From an uncultured bacterium (GTDB taxonomy: Bacteria; Bacteroidota; Bacteroidia; Bacteroidales; Bacteroidaceae), in the NCBI GenBank assembly GCA_905215555.1, contig CAJMQU010000058.1:1-28518 (forward strand): 28,518 nt of DNA, given 5' to 3'. The translations under genes were made by a program, and so were the position numbers. This document shows positions 1-8,572 of the stretch, one piece after another (within the stretch, counting starts at the first letter, position 1; each line of letters opens with the position of its first letter). The notes under the pieces are model-generated. The model made no database searches. It saw only the letters and a list, made by a program, of their open reading frames with translations, and was not told where the DNA came from.

Positions 1-1
1 G

Positions 2-127
2 AACCGCAACAACAAGGCGCTGAAATTCTATGAACACATGGGGATGAAAATATTTAGGGAAGGAGATTTCCCGATAGGAAACGGATTTTATATGAATGAC
101 TATATAATGGGACTGGAAATAATTTAA
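2..127 (+). CDS. GNAT family N-acetyltransferase, C-terminal fragment
   Basis: This is the last 41 codons of a gene that starts outside the window; TAA is at 125-127. The residues N-x-x-A-x-x-F-Y-E-H-M-G-M-K, followed by a closing strand ending in Y-I-M-G-L-E-I, match the end of the GNAT fold, where an Asn/Ala/Tyr helix and a 'Y-x-x-x-G' turn close the acetyl-CoA site. GNAT proteins move an acetyl group from acetyl-CoA to an amine; the substrate cannot be inferred from this piece. The gene converges on the peptide transporter to its right, with a hairpin between them. Confidence 0.7.
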   Translation, partial: NRNNKALKFYEHMGMKIFREGDFPIGNGFYMNDYIMGLEII

Positions 128-132
128 AAATA

Positions 133-175
133 AAAGGCTGCGCAATTCAAAAGAGAACTTTGCGCAGCCTTTAAT
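133..175. terminator. bidirectional intrinsic terminator
   Basis: A perfect 13-bp stem pairs 133-145 with 160-172 around a 14-base loop. The arms begin with A and end with T runs, so it can stop transcripts from both sides. It lies between two converging genes, the acetyltransferase (+) and the POT transporter (-). Confidence 0.85.
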
Positions 176-188
176 TTTTAATTATTAA

Positions 189-1751
189 TTATTTCGTCAC
201 TCTTTCCAGCCACTTCACCATAGCAAACATGACGCCCATTGATACAAGGCAAATAACAAAGAACACAGTCCAGCATTGCCAGATAGGAATCTTGTTATAC
301 ATCATAGGACCAAGGAATAAGAAAAGGTTTCCTATTGCCGTCGCACCAAGCCACAAGCCTTGACACAGACCCTGGATATGTTTAGGAGCCACTTTGGATA
401 CGAATGAAAGACCCAGCGGTGAAATGAAAAGCTCAGCCACAGTCAGGAAGAAATAAACCACAATCAGCACCCACGGTCCGGCTTTCAGTCCCGCTTTAGC
501 AGAATCTGCCATCGCCTTGAATTCAGTGCCGGAAGGATAGCCTTGCATGGCCGAATAAACTGTAAGGAACAAGAAAGCGAGTCCCGCAATCCCCATACCG
601 ATAGCAATCTTCTTAGGAGTGGAAATCTGCTGGCCACGACGGGCAAGCGAACCAAAGAAGAACATGATAAGCGGAGTGAGTACTATCACAAAGAATGGAT
701 TCACAGCTTGCCAGATTTCGGGTGCAATGCTATCAGTCACCACGAAGTCGCGGGCAAAAAGCGAAAGCGACTGTCCGTTCTGGTGGAACGAGAACCAGAA
801 GAAGATCACGATACCCAATACTGCAAACAATGCATACAAGCGTTGCTTTATTTCTTTTGCCATAGCGGCTTTCTCTTCAGGAGTATAACCTACCGATTCT
901 TGTTTCTCTTTCTTACCCGGCGTAGGGAATACTTTTCTGCATGCAATGAAAATGAAAAGCGAAATAAGCATAGCTACTACCGAAGCTATGAATGAATAAT
1001 GGATACCTGTATTAAAGACATCAAGATATTGGGTACAGAATGGAGCCAAATCATTTGTCACCGTACCACCCACTTTGACAACCAGCTCATTCAGGTTAGC
1101 GAGATTGTCAGAAGCCATTTCTGCACCTTCCTTTAAGTATTGATGGCACAATGCAGGAAGATCGGCATTATACATCATGCTGTGAACTTTCAACCACCAC
1201 TCTCTGAGCAGGGGAGCAACAAAAGGTGCAATCAGACCACCGATATTAATAAATACGTAGAAAATCTGAAAACCTGAATCACGACGGCTCTTCGCCAGTT
1301 TCAAGGCTTCAGGTCCTTTCTTCTCAGCTTCCTTCTCAAGATTGTCGTACATCTGGCCCACAATAGCCTGCAAGTTTCCCTTGAAAAGGCCATTACCGAA
1401 AGCAATGAAAAACAAGGAAACACAAGTCAAGGGAAGCAACCAGCCTATATTATCGGCAGTAGACAAAACCGGAATAGACAGGATGACGTAACCCAACGAC
1501 ATCACTATCAGTCCTGACATAATTGTTCCTTTATAGTTTTGCGTCTTATCGGCAATGATACCGCCTACCAAGCTTAACACATAAATTCCGCAGTAAAAGA
1601 CCGAATAAATAATGGAACTGGTCTCGTCACTCAGGCCAAACTTGGAGCATAGGAACAACACCAGCACAGCATTCATGATGTAGTAGCCGAATCGTTCGCC
1701 CATATTGGAGATAGCAGCTGCAACCAGACCCTTAGGATGATTCTTGAACAT
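189..1751 (-). CDS. POT/PTR2 family proton-dependent oligopeptide transporter
   Basis: The 520-residue protein is very hydrophobic, with about 12-14 predicted membrane helices, as expected for a POT (PTR2) member of the major facilitator superfamily. Such proteins import di- and tripeptides across the inner membrane with protons. Family marks are E-R-F-G-Y-Y at residues 19-24 in helix 1, G-G-I-I-A-D after helix 2, and F-Y-x-x-I-N-x-G-G-L in the middle (PTR2 signature). In the usual ExxER motif the first Glu is replaced: the sequence reads N16-M-G-E19-R20. A loop of roughly 60 residues (about 190-250) between helices is longer than in small POTs. The gene has a TAnnTTTG box 51 bases upstream and ends at a bidirectional terminator, so it is probably monocistronic. 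The family call is firm; the exact substrate is not. Confidence 0.93.
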   Translation of the reverse strand: MFKNHPKGLVAAAISNMGERFGYYIMNAVLVLFLCSKFGLSDETSSIIYSVFYCGIYVLSLVGGIIADKTQNYKGTIMSGLIVMSLGYVILSIPVLSTADNIGWLLPLTCVSLFFIAFGNGLFKGNLQAIVGQMYDNLEKEAEKKGPEALKLAKSRRDSGFQIFYVFINIGGLIAPFVAPLLREWWLKVHSMMYNADLPALCHQYLKEGAEMASDNLANLNELVVKVGGTVTNDLAPFCTQYLDVFNTGIHYSFIASVVAMLISLFIFIACRKVFPTPGKKEKQESVGYTPEEKAAMAKEIKQRLYALFAVLGIVIFFWFSFHQNGQSLSLFARDFVVTDSIAPEIWQAVNPFFVIVLTPLIMFFFGSLARRGQQISTPKKIAIGMGIAGLAFLFLTVYSAMQGYPSGTEFKAMADSAKAGLKAGPWVLIVVYFFLTVAELFISPLGLSFVSKVAPKHIQGLCQGLWLGATAIGNLFLFLGPMMYNKIPIWQCWTVFFVICLVSMGVMFAMVKWLERVTK

Positions 1752-1801
1752 AGATATAAGTTTTTAAATTAGTAATTAGATTGATTTTTGTTTATTAAAT
1801 G

Positions 1802-1809
1802 CAAATATA
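1802..1809 (-). promoter_or_regulatory. candidate -7 box for the POT transporter
   Basis: On the minus strand this reads TATATTTG, a perfect match to the Bacteroidota -7 consensus TAnnTTTG. It lies 51 bases before the transporter ATG at 1751. No good TTG is found 19 bases further upstream, so the call rests on one box only. Confidence 0.5.
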
Positions 1810-1844
1810 TACATTTTGCTGAAATATCGTGTAAAAAAGTAAAA

Positions 1845-2324
1845 TTAGTCATGAAAAAGGGCACAAACTTCAGCATGAACCTCCTTAATCAAATCATTTG
1901 GATCTAATTTTAGCTGCAATCCACGTTGGCCGGCACTTATGTATATATATGGATAGTTCCGGCAGGACTCATGAATGTAAGTCGGGAAAGGCTTCTTCAT
2001 GCCGATAGGTGTACATCCGCCACGGATATAGCCCGTCAGAGGAAGCAGTTCCTTCATCGGAATAAGATCGCACTTCTTGTTACCGGAAGCCTTGGCTGCC
2101 AACTTTAAGTCCACTTCATGCTCACCGGGAATAACGCATACGAAATAACCGTTCTTATCACCATGCAGAACAAGGGTTTTGAATACCTGTTCGATATTCT
2201 CACCCAGGCTGGCAGCCACATGAATGGCACTTAAATCGTTTTCATCCACTTCATAAGGAATCAGTTCGTATGCGATTTTGGCTTTATCCAAAAGCCTGGC
2301 CGCATTTGTTTTATTGATTTTCAT
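1845..2324 (-). CDS. ybaK: Cys-tRNA(Pro)/Cys-tRNA(Cys) deacylase, YbaK/EbsC family
   Basis: The 159-residue protein matches the single-domain YbaK family, which hydrolyses cysteine wrongly attached to tRNA(Pro) in the cytoplasm. Visible family features are the conserved Lys in Q-V-F-K-T-L (K49), the G-G-C-T-P-I-G-M-K-K loop that shapes the active site (about residues 102-111), and the late segment S-A-G-Q-R-G-L-Q-L. Length is normal for the family. It begins three bases after the uvrA stop codon, so it is surely translated from the same mRNA. There is no hairpin terminator after it, and readthrough toward the peptide transporter is possible. YbaK belongs to the same superfamily as the ProXp and INS editing domains, but the GGxxPIG pattern favours YbaK. 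Confidence 0.93.
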   Translation of the reverse strand: MKINKTNAARLLDKAKIAYELIPYEVDENDLSAIHVAASLGENIEQVFKTLVLHGDKNGYFVCVIPGEHEVDLKLAAKASGNKKCDLIPMKELLPLTGYIRGGCTPIGMKKPFPTYIHESCRNYPYIYISAGQRGLQLKLDPNDLIKEVHAEVCALFHD

Positions 2325-2327
2325 AAT

Positions 2328-5156
2328 TTATCCTTTCAATTCTTCTTTCAGGAATTTAGGGGTATATCCCTTCTTGCTTTTCGCCACTTCTTCCGGCGTA
2401 CCGAAACTGAGGAGTTGTCCCCCACCCTTACCACCGTCAGGTCCCATGTCTATGATGTAATCCGCCATCTTGATGACATCGAGGTTATGCTCGATGACAA
2501 TAACCGTATTACCTTTATCCACTAATTTATTAAGCACATTCATCAGCACGCGGATATCCTCGAAATGAAGTCCGGTTGTAGGCTCATCAAGGATATAAAG
2601 CGTCTTGCCGGTGTCCCGTTTGGAGAGTTCGGTTGCCAGCTTCACACGTTGGCTTTCACCACCGGAAAGCGTGGTGGAAGACTGCCCCAGTTTGATATAG
2701 CCCAAACCGACTTCCTGTATCACCTTAATTTTATTCAAAATTTGCGGCACATTTTCAAAGAACTCTACAGCACGGTTGATTGTCATATCCAACACATCGG
2801 CAATGGATTTTCCCTTGAAACGCACTTCCAGTGTTTCGCGGTTATAGCGTTTGCCATGACACACCTCACAAGGTACATATACATCGGGCAGAAAGTTCAT
2901 CTCAATGGTTTTGTAACCATTACCCTGACAGGCCTCACAACGCCCGCCACTGACATTGAAAGAGAAACGCCCCGGTTTGTAACCTCGTATTTTAGCCTCC
3001 GGCAGCCCAACGAACAAGTTGCGGATATCAGAAAAGACACCGGTATAAGTCGCCGGATTAGAACGCGGAGTACGTCCCAGCGGAGACTGGTCCACATTCA
3101 CCACTTTATCAATGTATTCAAGTCCTTCGATGCTGCCATATTCCAAGGGATCCTGAAGCGAACGGTAGAACTTTTGCGACAGGATGGGCTGCAAGGTCTC
3201 ATTAATAAGCGTCGATTTTCCGCTGCCGGACACACCGGTCACACAAATCAGCTTGCCAAGGGGAAATTCGACATCCACCCCTTTCAGATTATTCCCACGT
3301 GCACCACGAAGCCACAGACTATGTCCGTTGCCCTCACGCCGTTTGGCAGGTATTTCAATCTCACGTTCACCGTTGAGGTACTGCGAGGTCAGTGTATGCG
3401 TTTCGAGCATCTCTTTCGGAGTTCCGGCAAAAACGACTTCACCGCCCAGGCGACCGGCTTTCGGCCCCATATCGATAACATAGTCGGCAGCCATCATCAT
3501 ATCCTTGTCATGCTCCACCACAATAACAGAATTACCAATATCTCTCAATTCTTTCAAAGAATGAATAAGCCGCTGGTTATCCCGCTGATGCAGACCGATA
3601 CTCGGTTCATCGAGAATATAAAGCACGTTTACCAACTGTGAGCCGATTTGTGTAGCCAGGCGGATACGCTGGCTCTCACCTCCGGAAAGAGTGACCGAGC
3701 CACGGTCGAGGGCAAGATAGTCCAATCCGACATCCAAAAGGAATTTCAAGCGGGTACGGATTTCTTTCAGTATCTCAGCAGCAATCTGCCTCTGTTTGCT
3801 ATCGAGGTGTTCATCTACGTTCATCAGCCAATCGTAAAGTTCGTTGATGTCCATACAGGAAAGTTCGTAGATATTCTTATCATGGATGCGGAAATGCAGA
3901 GCTTCCTTATTCAGTCTTGCCCCTTTACATTCCGGACATACGGTGGTCTTGGCAAACTGTTCCGCCCACTTCTGCGCCGTAGCGGAAGCATCTTTCTCCT
4001 GCAACATCTGAATGTACTTCACCACCCCTTCAAAAGTTACAAAATAGTCGGAGGAAGTTCCGATAAGGGAACTCTTTATCTTAATGCGCTCATCCGAGCC
4101 ATAAAGGATTTCATCAATCGCTTCATCCGGCAGTTCCTTGACAGGTGTTTTCAAGGTAGCTTCATATTTTTCCAGCAAAGCGGCTATCTGCCAGAAAATC
4201 ATACTGTTCTTATATTTACCCAAAGGAATGACAGCGCCTTCATAAATGGAAAGTTCCCGTTCAGGAATGACTTTTTCCACGTCAATCTGATTAACGACTC
4301 CCAAGCCTTTGCATTTGGGACAAGCGCCTTGAGGAGAGTTGAACGAAAAATTATGAGGTGCCGGTTCACGGTAGGACAATCCGGTGACAGGACACATCAA
4401 CCGCTTACTGTAATGGCGCACACTCTCGGTTTGCAAATCGAGGATCATCAACAGTCCGTCACCTTGCTGCATAGCAGTAGCCACACTGTTTTTCAGGCGG
4501 ACATCATCCTTGTCCGTCACAATCAGTTTGTCGATAACCACCTCAATATCATGATTCTTGTAACGGTCCAGTTTCATACCGGGCAATGCCTCACGCACCT
4601 CACCATCTACACGGACATAGAGATAGCCCTTCTTACGGACCTGTTCAAACAACTCCTTATAATGTCCCTTACGGGTACGGACCAACGGAGAAAGAATATA
4701 AATCTTCTTGCCTTTATAATCTTTCAGAATCAGATCGAGGATTTGCTCTTCGGTATATTTCACCATTTTCTCACCCGACAGATAAGAATATGCTATACCG
4801 GCACGGGCATAAAGCAAACGTAAATAGTCGTAAATCTCCGTTGTGGTTCCTACCGTGGAACGGGGGTTCTTATTCGTAGTCTTTTGCTCAATGGAGATAA
4901 CCGGACTCAATCCTGTAATCTTATCGACATCAGGACGTTCCAGATTTCCCAGGAAATTGCGGGCATACGCGGAAAAGGTTTCGATGTAACGGCGTTGTCC
5001 TTCGGCAAAAATCGTGTCGAACGCCAACGATGATTTACCGCTTCCACTCAGTCCCGTAATCACAGTAAGACTGTTACGGGGAATCTCCGCATCGATATTT
5101 TTCAGATTGTGCACGCGCGCACCATATACATTGATGTATTCTGTTTCTTCAGCCAT
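2328..5156 (-). CDS. uvrA: excinuclease ABC subunit A (UvrA)
   Basis: UvrA is the damage-sensing ATPase of nucleotide excision repair; as a dimer it loads UvrB on damaged DNA. The 942 residues carry two ABC modules: Walker A at 35-42 and 641-648 (both G-x-S-G-S-G-K-S), signature L-S-G-G-E-S-Q-R at 490-497 and 830-837, and Walker B with D515-E516 and D857-E858. The C-terminal zinc module is intact (C740, C743, C763, C766). The N-terminal zinc positions are partly lost: the CPxCG normally near residue 120 reads Y-S-Y-L-S-G, and at 255 the motif is C-P-V-T, while C279/C282 and C407/C410 remain. The start codon directly follows the stop codon of the preceding gene with no spacer. uvrB is in this window but in a separate, oppositely oriented unit. 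Confidence 0.97.
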   Translation of the reverse strand: MAEETEYINVYGARVHNLKNIDAEIPRNSLTVITGLSGSGKSSLAFDTIFAEGQRRYIETFSAYARNFLGNLERPDVDKITGLSPVISIEQKTTNKNPRSTVGTTTEIYDYLRLLYARAGIAYSYLSGEKMVKYTEEQILDLILKDYKGKKIYILSPLVRTRKGHYKELFEQVRKKGYLYVRVDGEVREALPGMKLDRYKNHDIEVVIDKLIVTDKDDVRLKNSVATAMQQGDGLLMILDLQTESVRHYSKRLMCPVTGLSYREPAPHNFSFNSPQGACPKCKGLGVVNQIDVEKVIPERELSIYEGAVIPLGKYKNSMIFWQIAALLEKYEATLKTPVKELPDEAIDEILYGSDERIKIKSSLIGTSSDYFVTFEGVVKYIQMLQEKDASATAQKWAEQFAKTTVCPECKGARLNKEALHFRIHDKNIYELSCMDINELYDWLMNVDEHLDSKQRQIAAEILKEIRTRLKFLLDVGLDYLALDRGSVTLSGGESQRIRLATQIGSQLVNVLYILDEPSIGLHQRDNQRLIHSLKELRDIGNSVIVVEHDKDMMMAADYVIDMGPKAGRLGGEVVFAGTPKEMLETHTLTSQYLNGEREIEIPAKRREGNGHSLWLRGARGNNLKGVDVEFPLGKLICVTGVSGSGKSTLINETLQPILSQKFYRSLQDPLEYGSIEGLEYIDKVVNVDQSPLGRTPRSNPATYTGVFSDIRNLFVGLPEAKIRGYKPGRFSFNVSGGRCEACQGNGYKTIEMNFLPDVYVPCEVCHGKRYNRETLEVRFKGKSIADVLDMTINRAVEFFENVPQILNKIKVIQEVGLGYIKLGQSSTTLSGGESQRVKLATELSKRDTGKTLYILDEPTTGLHFEDIRVLMNVLNKLVDKGNTVIVIEHNLDVIKMADYIIDMGPDGGKGGGQLLSFGTPEEVAKSKKGYTPKFLKEELKG

Positions 5157-5879
5157 TTATCTTAATATATTAATATCACTTTTTATCTTATAATTAACTC
5201 CATCCGCTCCTTCCGCTTCTACCACAATGAAATAAACACCCTCAGGAACGTTTTTCCCATGAGTCGTCCCATCCCAGCCGGCATCTATATTTTGCAACCC
5301 CCAATGATAAAGCTGTTGCCCCCAGCGGTTGAAGACATACGCGTTGAAACGGACCAACGATTTATGCTTCACGCGAAACACATCGTTCACCCCATCTCCA
5401 TTAGGTGAAAAGGCATTCGGAACTTTAAGCTCCGACTCTGCAATGCGGATAACGAAAGTATCGGAGGACTCTGTGTCTCCTGTCTCCGTATCTGTCATAA
5501 TCAGGCGGATATAGAACAGACCGGACTCCTGAAATGTATAAATAGTCTCAGCTTCGAAACGCGTCAGGAAGATATCATTGAAAGCTGCATCACGCGAAAA
5601 GTTCCACTCATAACGAATATTTACGATTTCATCCGGTGTCTCTCCGGAGTCCGCGGACTCTTTCCACTGAAAACGGAACTCAAGGGGAGCGGAACCGGTA
5701 TATGTATCACCCGGATAAACAGAGACACTTTCTTCGGGGAGCGCTCCATTTTCAGAAAGCAAAATTGCTACGGGAGACATATCCAACAATCCTGTCTTTC
5801 CCCCGCCAGCCCACACCGGTAAATTTCCGAGCAGCAACATCGCCGCACAACCGATATATAAAAACAATCCGCATCGCAT
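5157..5879 (-). CDS. exported protein with gliding-motility-type (CHU_C) C-terminal domain
   Basis: An open frame extends up to 5993, but the Met encoded at 5877-5879 is the better start. It is followed by a clear signal peptide (short basic start, hydrophobic core, then V-W-A-G), which would otherwise be buried at residue 39. The resulting 240-residue protein has a central region that looks like a PKD/Ig-like fold (about residues 55-145) and a C-terminal domain of about 85 residues with P-N-A-F-S-P-N-G-D-G-V-N-D, F-N-R-W-G, G-W-D-G-T and G-V-Y-F. This matches the CHU_C/type B sorting domain used by the type IX secretion system in Flavobacteria and relatives. The function of this protein is unknown. 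The stop codon abuts the uvrA ATG, so the two are co-transcribed. Whether this cell has a type IX machinery cannot be seen here. Confidence 0.82.
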   Translation of the reverse strand: MRCGLFLYIGCAAMLLLGNLPVWAGGGKTGLLDMSPVAILLSENGALPEESVSVYPGDTYTGSAPLEFRFQWKESADSGETPDEIVNIRYEWNFSRDAAFNDIFLTRFEAETIYTFQESGLFYIRLIMTDTETGDTESSDTFVIRIAESELKVPNAFSPNGDGVNDVFRVKHKSLVRFNAYVFNRWGQQLYHWGLQNIDAGWDGTTHGKNVPEGVYFIVVEAEGADGVNYKIKSDINILR

Positions 5880-5887
5880 AATACCTG

Positions 5888-5895
5888 CAAAAATA
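5888..5895 (-). promoter_or_regulatory. candidate -7 box for the CHU_C gene, uvrA and ybaK
   Basis: The minus strand reads TATTTTTG (TAnnTTTG). With the usual offset, transcription would begin within a few bases of the chosen ATG at 5879, giving an almost leaderless mRNA. The -33 position is poor (GCTG), so an upstream promoter in 5896-5999 is an alternative. Confidence 0.35.
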
Positions 5896-5975
5896 ACGGT
5901 TTCCGTGCGAATATCAGCGCATACATAGAATTTTTCAGTTTTAAAATGCACAATATTATTTCTTAACTCATTCCA

Positions 5976-6007
5976 TTCGTTAATTTTAGGCAAAATTCTT
6001 ACCTTTG
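5976..6007 (+). promoter_or_regulatory. candidate promoter of the LysM/binding-protein gene
   Basis: TACCTTTG at 6000-6007 matches TAnnTTTG; TTCG at 5976-5979 is a one-mismatch -33 box. It places the transcript start near 6014, about 36 bases before the ATG at 6050. Confidence 0.6.
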
Positions 6008-6049
6008 CGGCTACTTTGGGAAATTGTAAACATAAACCAACGATATCGA

Positions 6050-7828
6050 ATGAGAACGATTAACCGGATTTTCTGCTCCATGCTGCTTGCCGGTGCATGC
6101 AGTTTTGGTGCTTTTGCGCAAGAGAACCAATCATATTTTCTGCACACCATTGAAAAAGGGCAAAGCCTTTATTCCATATCCAGCATGTACGGTGTCACAC
6201 AGTCGGACATCGTGAAGTTAAACCCCGGAAGCGATGAGAAAATCTTCGTAGGACGCACACTTCGCATTCCGCGTACAGCCGCCAATACTCAGACAGAAAC
6301 TTTCCATACCATAGCACAAGGCGAAACCCTTTATCGGTTGACCGTCAAGTATGGCGTATCTGCCAAAGCGATCTGTGATGCTAACCCTGGGCTGAGTGCT
6401 GAGAACTTCCGCATAGGCCAGGTGATACGTATCCCTTCTGCCGGCGAGACAGGTGCTGTCACCACGGAGACTGTGACAGAAAGCACGATTCCTCCTATCC
6501 AGGGTCCCGTGCAATCCCGCTGTAAAGAGATGCACAAAGTGAAGCGGAAAGAAACCGTATACAGCATCAGCCGCGAATATGGCATATCGGAAGCTGAACT
6601 GATAACTGCCAACCCTGAACTAAAAGGAGAAGACAAGATAAAGAAAGGGACATTTCTTTGCATCCCCTTCCCCACAGCACAGGTGGCAACTCCGACTCAA
6701 CCGCAAGTAGCCCCCAGCAACAGCGAACTGTTTAGCGAGAACAAGAAAGCTACAGAGCGTTTCAGCACCATAAAGGCCGCTATCATACTACCTTTCCTGG
6801 ATGTCCCCAAAAACGAAGCGGCTCGCATGGTAGAATATTACGAAGGATTCCTCATGGCCGTAGACAGCCTGAAACGCAGCGGAGTTTCCGTTGATTTATA
6901 TACTTATAATTCTGGTTCTGAAAACGTTTCTCTGAATAACATACTGTCCAAAAAGGAGATGAAGGATATGGATATCATTTTCGGCCCGTTGCACCAGCAG
7001 CATATCAAACCGCTGGCAGACTTCGCCCAAAAGAATGACATCCGGTTGGTGATACCATTTACTTCAAAAGATAACAGCGTTTTCCGCAATCCGTCTGTTT
7101 ATCAGATCAACACTCCGCAATCCTACCTTTACTCTGAAGTATATGACCACTTTGTACGTCAGTTCCCCAATGCAAATGTCATCTTTATTGAAGCAAGCAC
7201 GGGTACAAAAGATAAAGTAGAATTCATCAAGGGGCTGAAAGACGAACTAAAGAACCGTTCCATCCCCATGAAGTCTCTGAAAGAGGATGCAACTGTGGAA
7301 TCCCTGAAAGCCGTTCTGCGCGCCGATCGGGAAAATATATTCATCCCTACATCGGGAAACAATATAACCTTGATAAAGATACTTCCCCAACTGACTTTGT
7401 TAGTTCGCGACAACCCGGAAAGCAACATTCATTTGTTTGGCTATCCTGAATGGCAGACTTACACCAAAGATCATCTGGAGGCGTTCTTTGAACTGGATAC
7501 TTATTTCTATTCATCATTCTACACCAACAACCTGCTGCCTGCGGCCATCAACTTCACCAAGAGTTATCGCAGATGGTACGGTAAGGATATGGACGAGCGT
7601 TACCCGAAATTCGGAATGTTGGGCTTCGACACCGGTTATTTCTTCCTGAAAGGACTGTCACGCTACGGCTCCGAATTAGAGAAGAATATGCAACAGATGG
7701 ATTTAGTGCCTATCCAAACCGGATTCAAGTTCCAGCGTGTAAACAACTGGGGAGGACTCATCAACAAGAAAGTATTCTTTGTTCGCTTCACCAAGAACTA
7801 CGAGCTGGTTAAGTTGGATTATGATTGA
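6050..7828 (+). CDS. exported triple-LysM protein with type 1 periplasmic binding domain
   Basis: The frame is open from 6005 through a TTG, but ATG at 6050 begins a typical signal peptide ending A-F-A-Q (residues 21-24), so the mature protein is about 568 of 592 residues. Three LysM domains follow at about 29-74, 84-129 and 161-207; each has the H-x-I/V-x-x-G/K-E/Q-x-L/V-Y-x-(I/L) start and an N-P turn. LysM domains bind glycan chains of peptidoglycan. From about residue 235 to the end lies a type 1 periplasmic binding fold of the branched-chain amino acid receptor kind (A-A-I-I-L-P-F, then E-Y-Y-E-G-F, then I-I-F-G-P-L). No transporter genes are near, so a structural or sensing role in the periplasm is more likely than uptake. 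E. coli LpoA has a similar fold and activates a peptidoglycan synthase; that parallel is inference. It is followed after 30 bases by the PorT-like gene. Confidence 0.9.
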   Translation: MRTINRIFCSMLLAGACSFGAFAQENQSYFLHTIEKGQSLYSISSMYGVTQSDIVKLNPGSDEKIFVGRTLRIPRTAANTQTETFHTIAQGETLYRLTVKYGVSAKAICDANPGLSAENFRIGQVIRIPSAGETGAVTTETVTESTIPPIQGPVQSRCKEMHKVKRKETVYSISREYGISEAELITANPELKGEDKIKKGTFLCIPFPTAQVATPTQPQVAPSNSELFSENKKATERFSTIKAAIILPFLDVPKNEAARMVEYYEGFLMAVDSLKRSGVSVDLYTYNSGSENVSLNNILSKKEMKDMDIIFGPLHQQHIKPLADFAQKNDIRLVIPFTSKDNSVFRNPSVYQINTPQSYLYSEVYDHFVRQFPNANVIFIEASTGTKDKVEFIKGLKDELKNRSIPMKSLKEDATVESLKAVLRADRENIFIPTSGNNITLIKILPQLTLLVRDNPESNIHLFGYPEWQTYTKDHLEAFFELDTYFYSSFYTNNLLPAAINFTKSYRRWYGKDMDERYPKFGMLGFDTGYFFLKGLSRYGSELEKNMQQMDLVPIQTGFKFQRVNNWGGLINKKVFFVRFTKNYELVKLDYD

Positions 7829-7858
7829 CAATAACAGAAGTTTCTAAACCTGAAGATA

Positions 7859-8548
7859 ATGAAGATAAAAAACATCATAGGAGTCGCTCTATTACTTACT
7901 TTATGGGCTTTATCCGGCCGTGCGCAAGTAGGCGAACAACGCCATAACCTTGCAATAGGTTTTAACGGTGGCATCAATCTCAACAGCGTCAGCTTCTCTC
8001 CCACTGTCCGACAGAAAAACCTGATGGGCATCAATGGCGGTTTAACGGCTCGCTATATTTCGGAGAAATATTTCAGCATGATTTGCGGTGCACAAATTGA
8101 GTTGAACTTCTCACAGCATGGCTGGGATGAATTTTACGAAGATTATCCCGACTTGCAATATACACGAAAGATGAATTATGTAGAGATACCTCTATTAGCG
8201 CATCTGGCATTCGGCAGAGACCGGGGAGTGCAATTCTTCGTGCACGCAGGACCGCAAATCGGATTCTTTATCAGCGATACCCGAACGATAAACGATGCAT
8301 GGGATAAAACAGCCCACAATCTGACCACCGAACAGCATGATAAGAATGTAGAGAATAAGTTCGATTATGGTATTACGGGGGGCGCAGGATTGGAACTACG
8401 TACCAAAGCCGGGAATTTCCTTATAGAAGGAAGATACTATTATGCCTTATCCGACTTTTATAAAAGTACAAAGAAAGACTACTTCGACCGTTCGGCACAT
8501 GGCACTATAGTAGCAAAGATAACCTATCTGTTCGATCTTAAAAAATAG
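7859..8548 (+). CDS. PorT-like outer-membrane beta-barrel protein
   Basis: The 229-residue protein has a signal peptide ending in G-R-A-Q (about residues 20-23) and alternating amphipathic strands rich in Tyr, Phe and Gly, as in the OMP_b-brl_2 family that includes Porphyromonas PorT. Strand-like segments include G-F-N-G-G-I-N-L-N, Y-V-E-I-P-L-L-A-H-L and V-H-A-G-P-Q-I-G-F-F, the last two being typical of this family. It ends in an aromatic-rich strand (T-Y-L-F-D-L-K-K). It is probably co-transcribed with the LysM protein 30 bases upstream, which suggests an outer membrane/cell wall pair. True PorT acts in type IX secretion, but this family is large and most members have no known role, so the symbol is not applied. 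Confidence 0.85.
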   Translation: MKIKNIIGVALLLTLWALSGRAQVGEQRHNLAIGFNGGINLNSVSFSPTVRQKNLMGINGGLTARYISEKYFSMICGAQIELNFSQHGWDEFYEDYPDLQYTRKMNYVEIPLLAHLAFGRDRGVQFFVHAGPQIGFFISDTRTINDAWDKTAHNLTTEQHDKNVENKFDYGITGGAGLELRTKAGNFLIEGRYYYALSDFYKSTKKDYFDRSAHGTIVAKITYLFDLKK

Positions 8549-8572
8549 CATCAAGGAGATTTTCATATATAA

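Noticed and set aside
2565..4823. Two long open frames (358 and 391 codons) on the plus strand opposite uvrA
   Set aside because: They lie entirely within uvrA on the other strand, show no domain or signal pattern, and the uvrA frame carries all the conserved motifs.
5880..5993. Longer N terminus for the CHU_C protein
   Set aside because: It would bury the signal peptide at residue 39 onward; the later ATG fits an exported protein.
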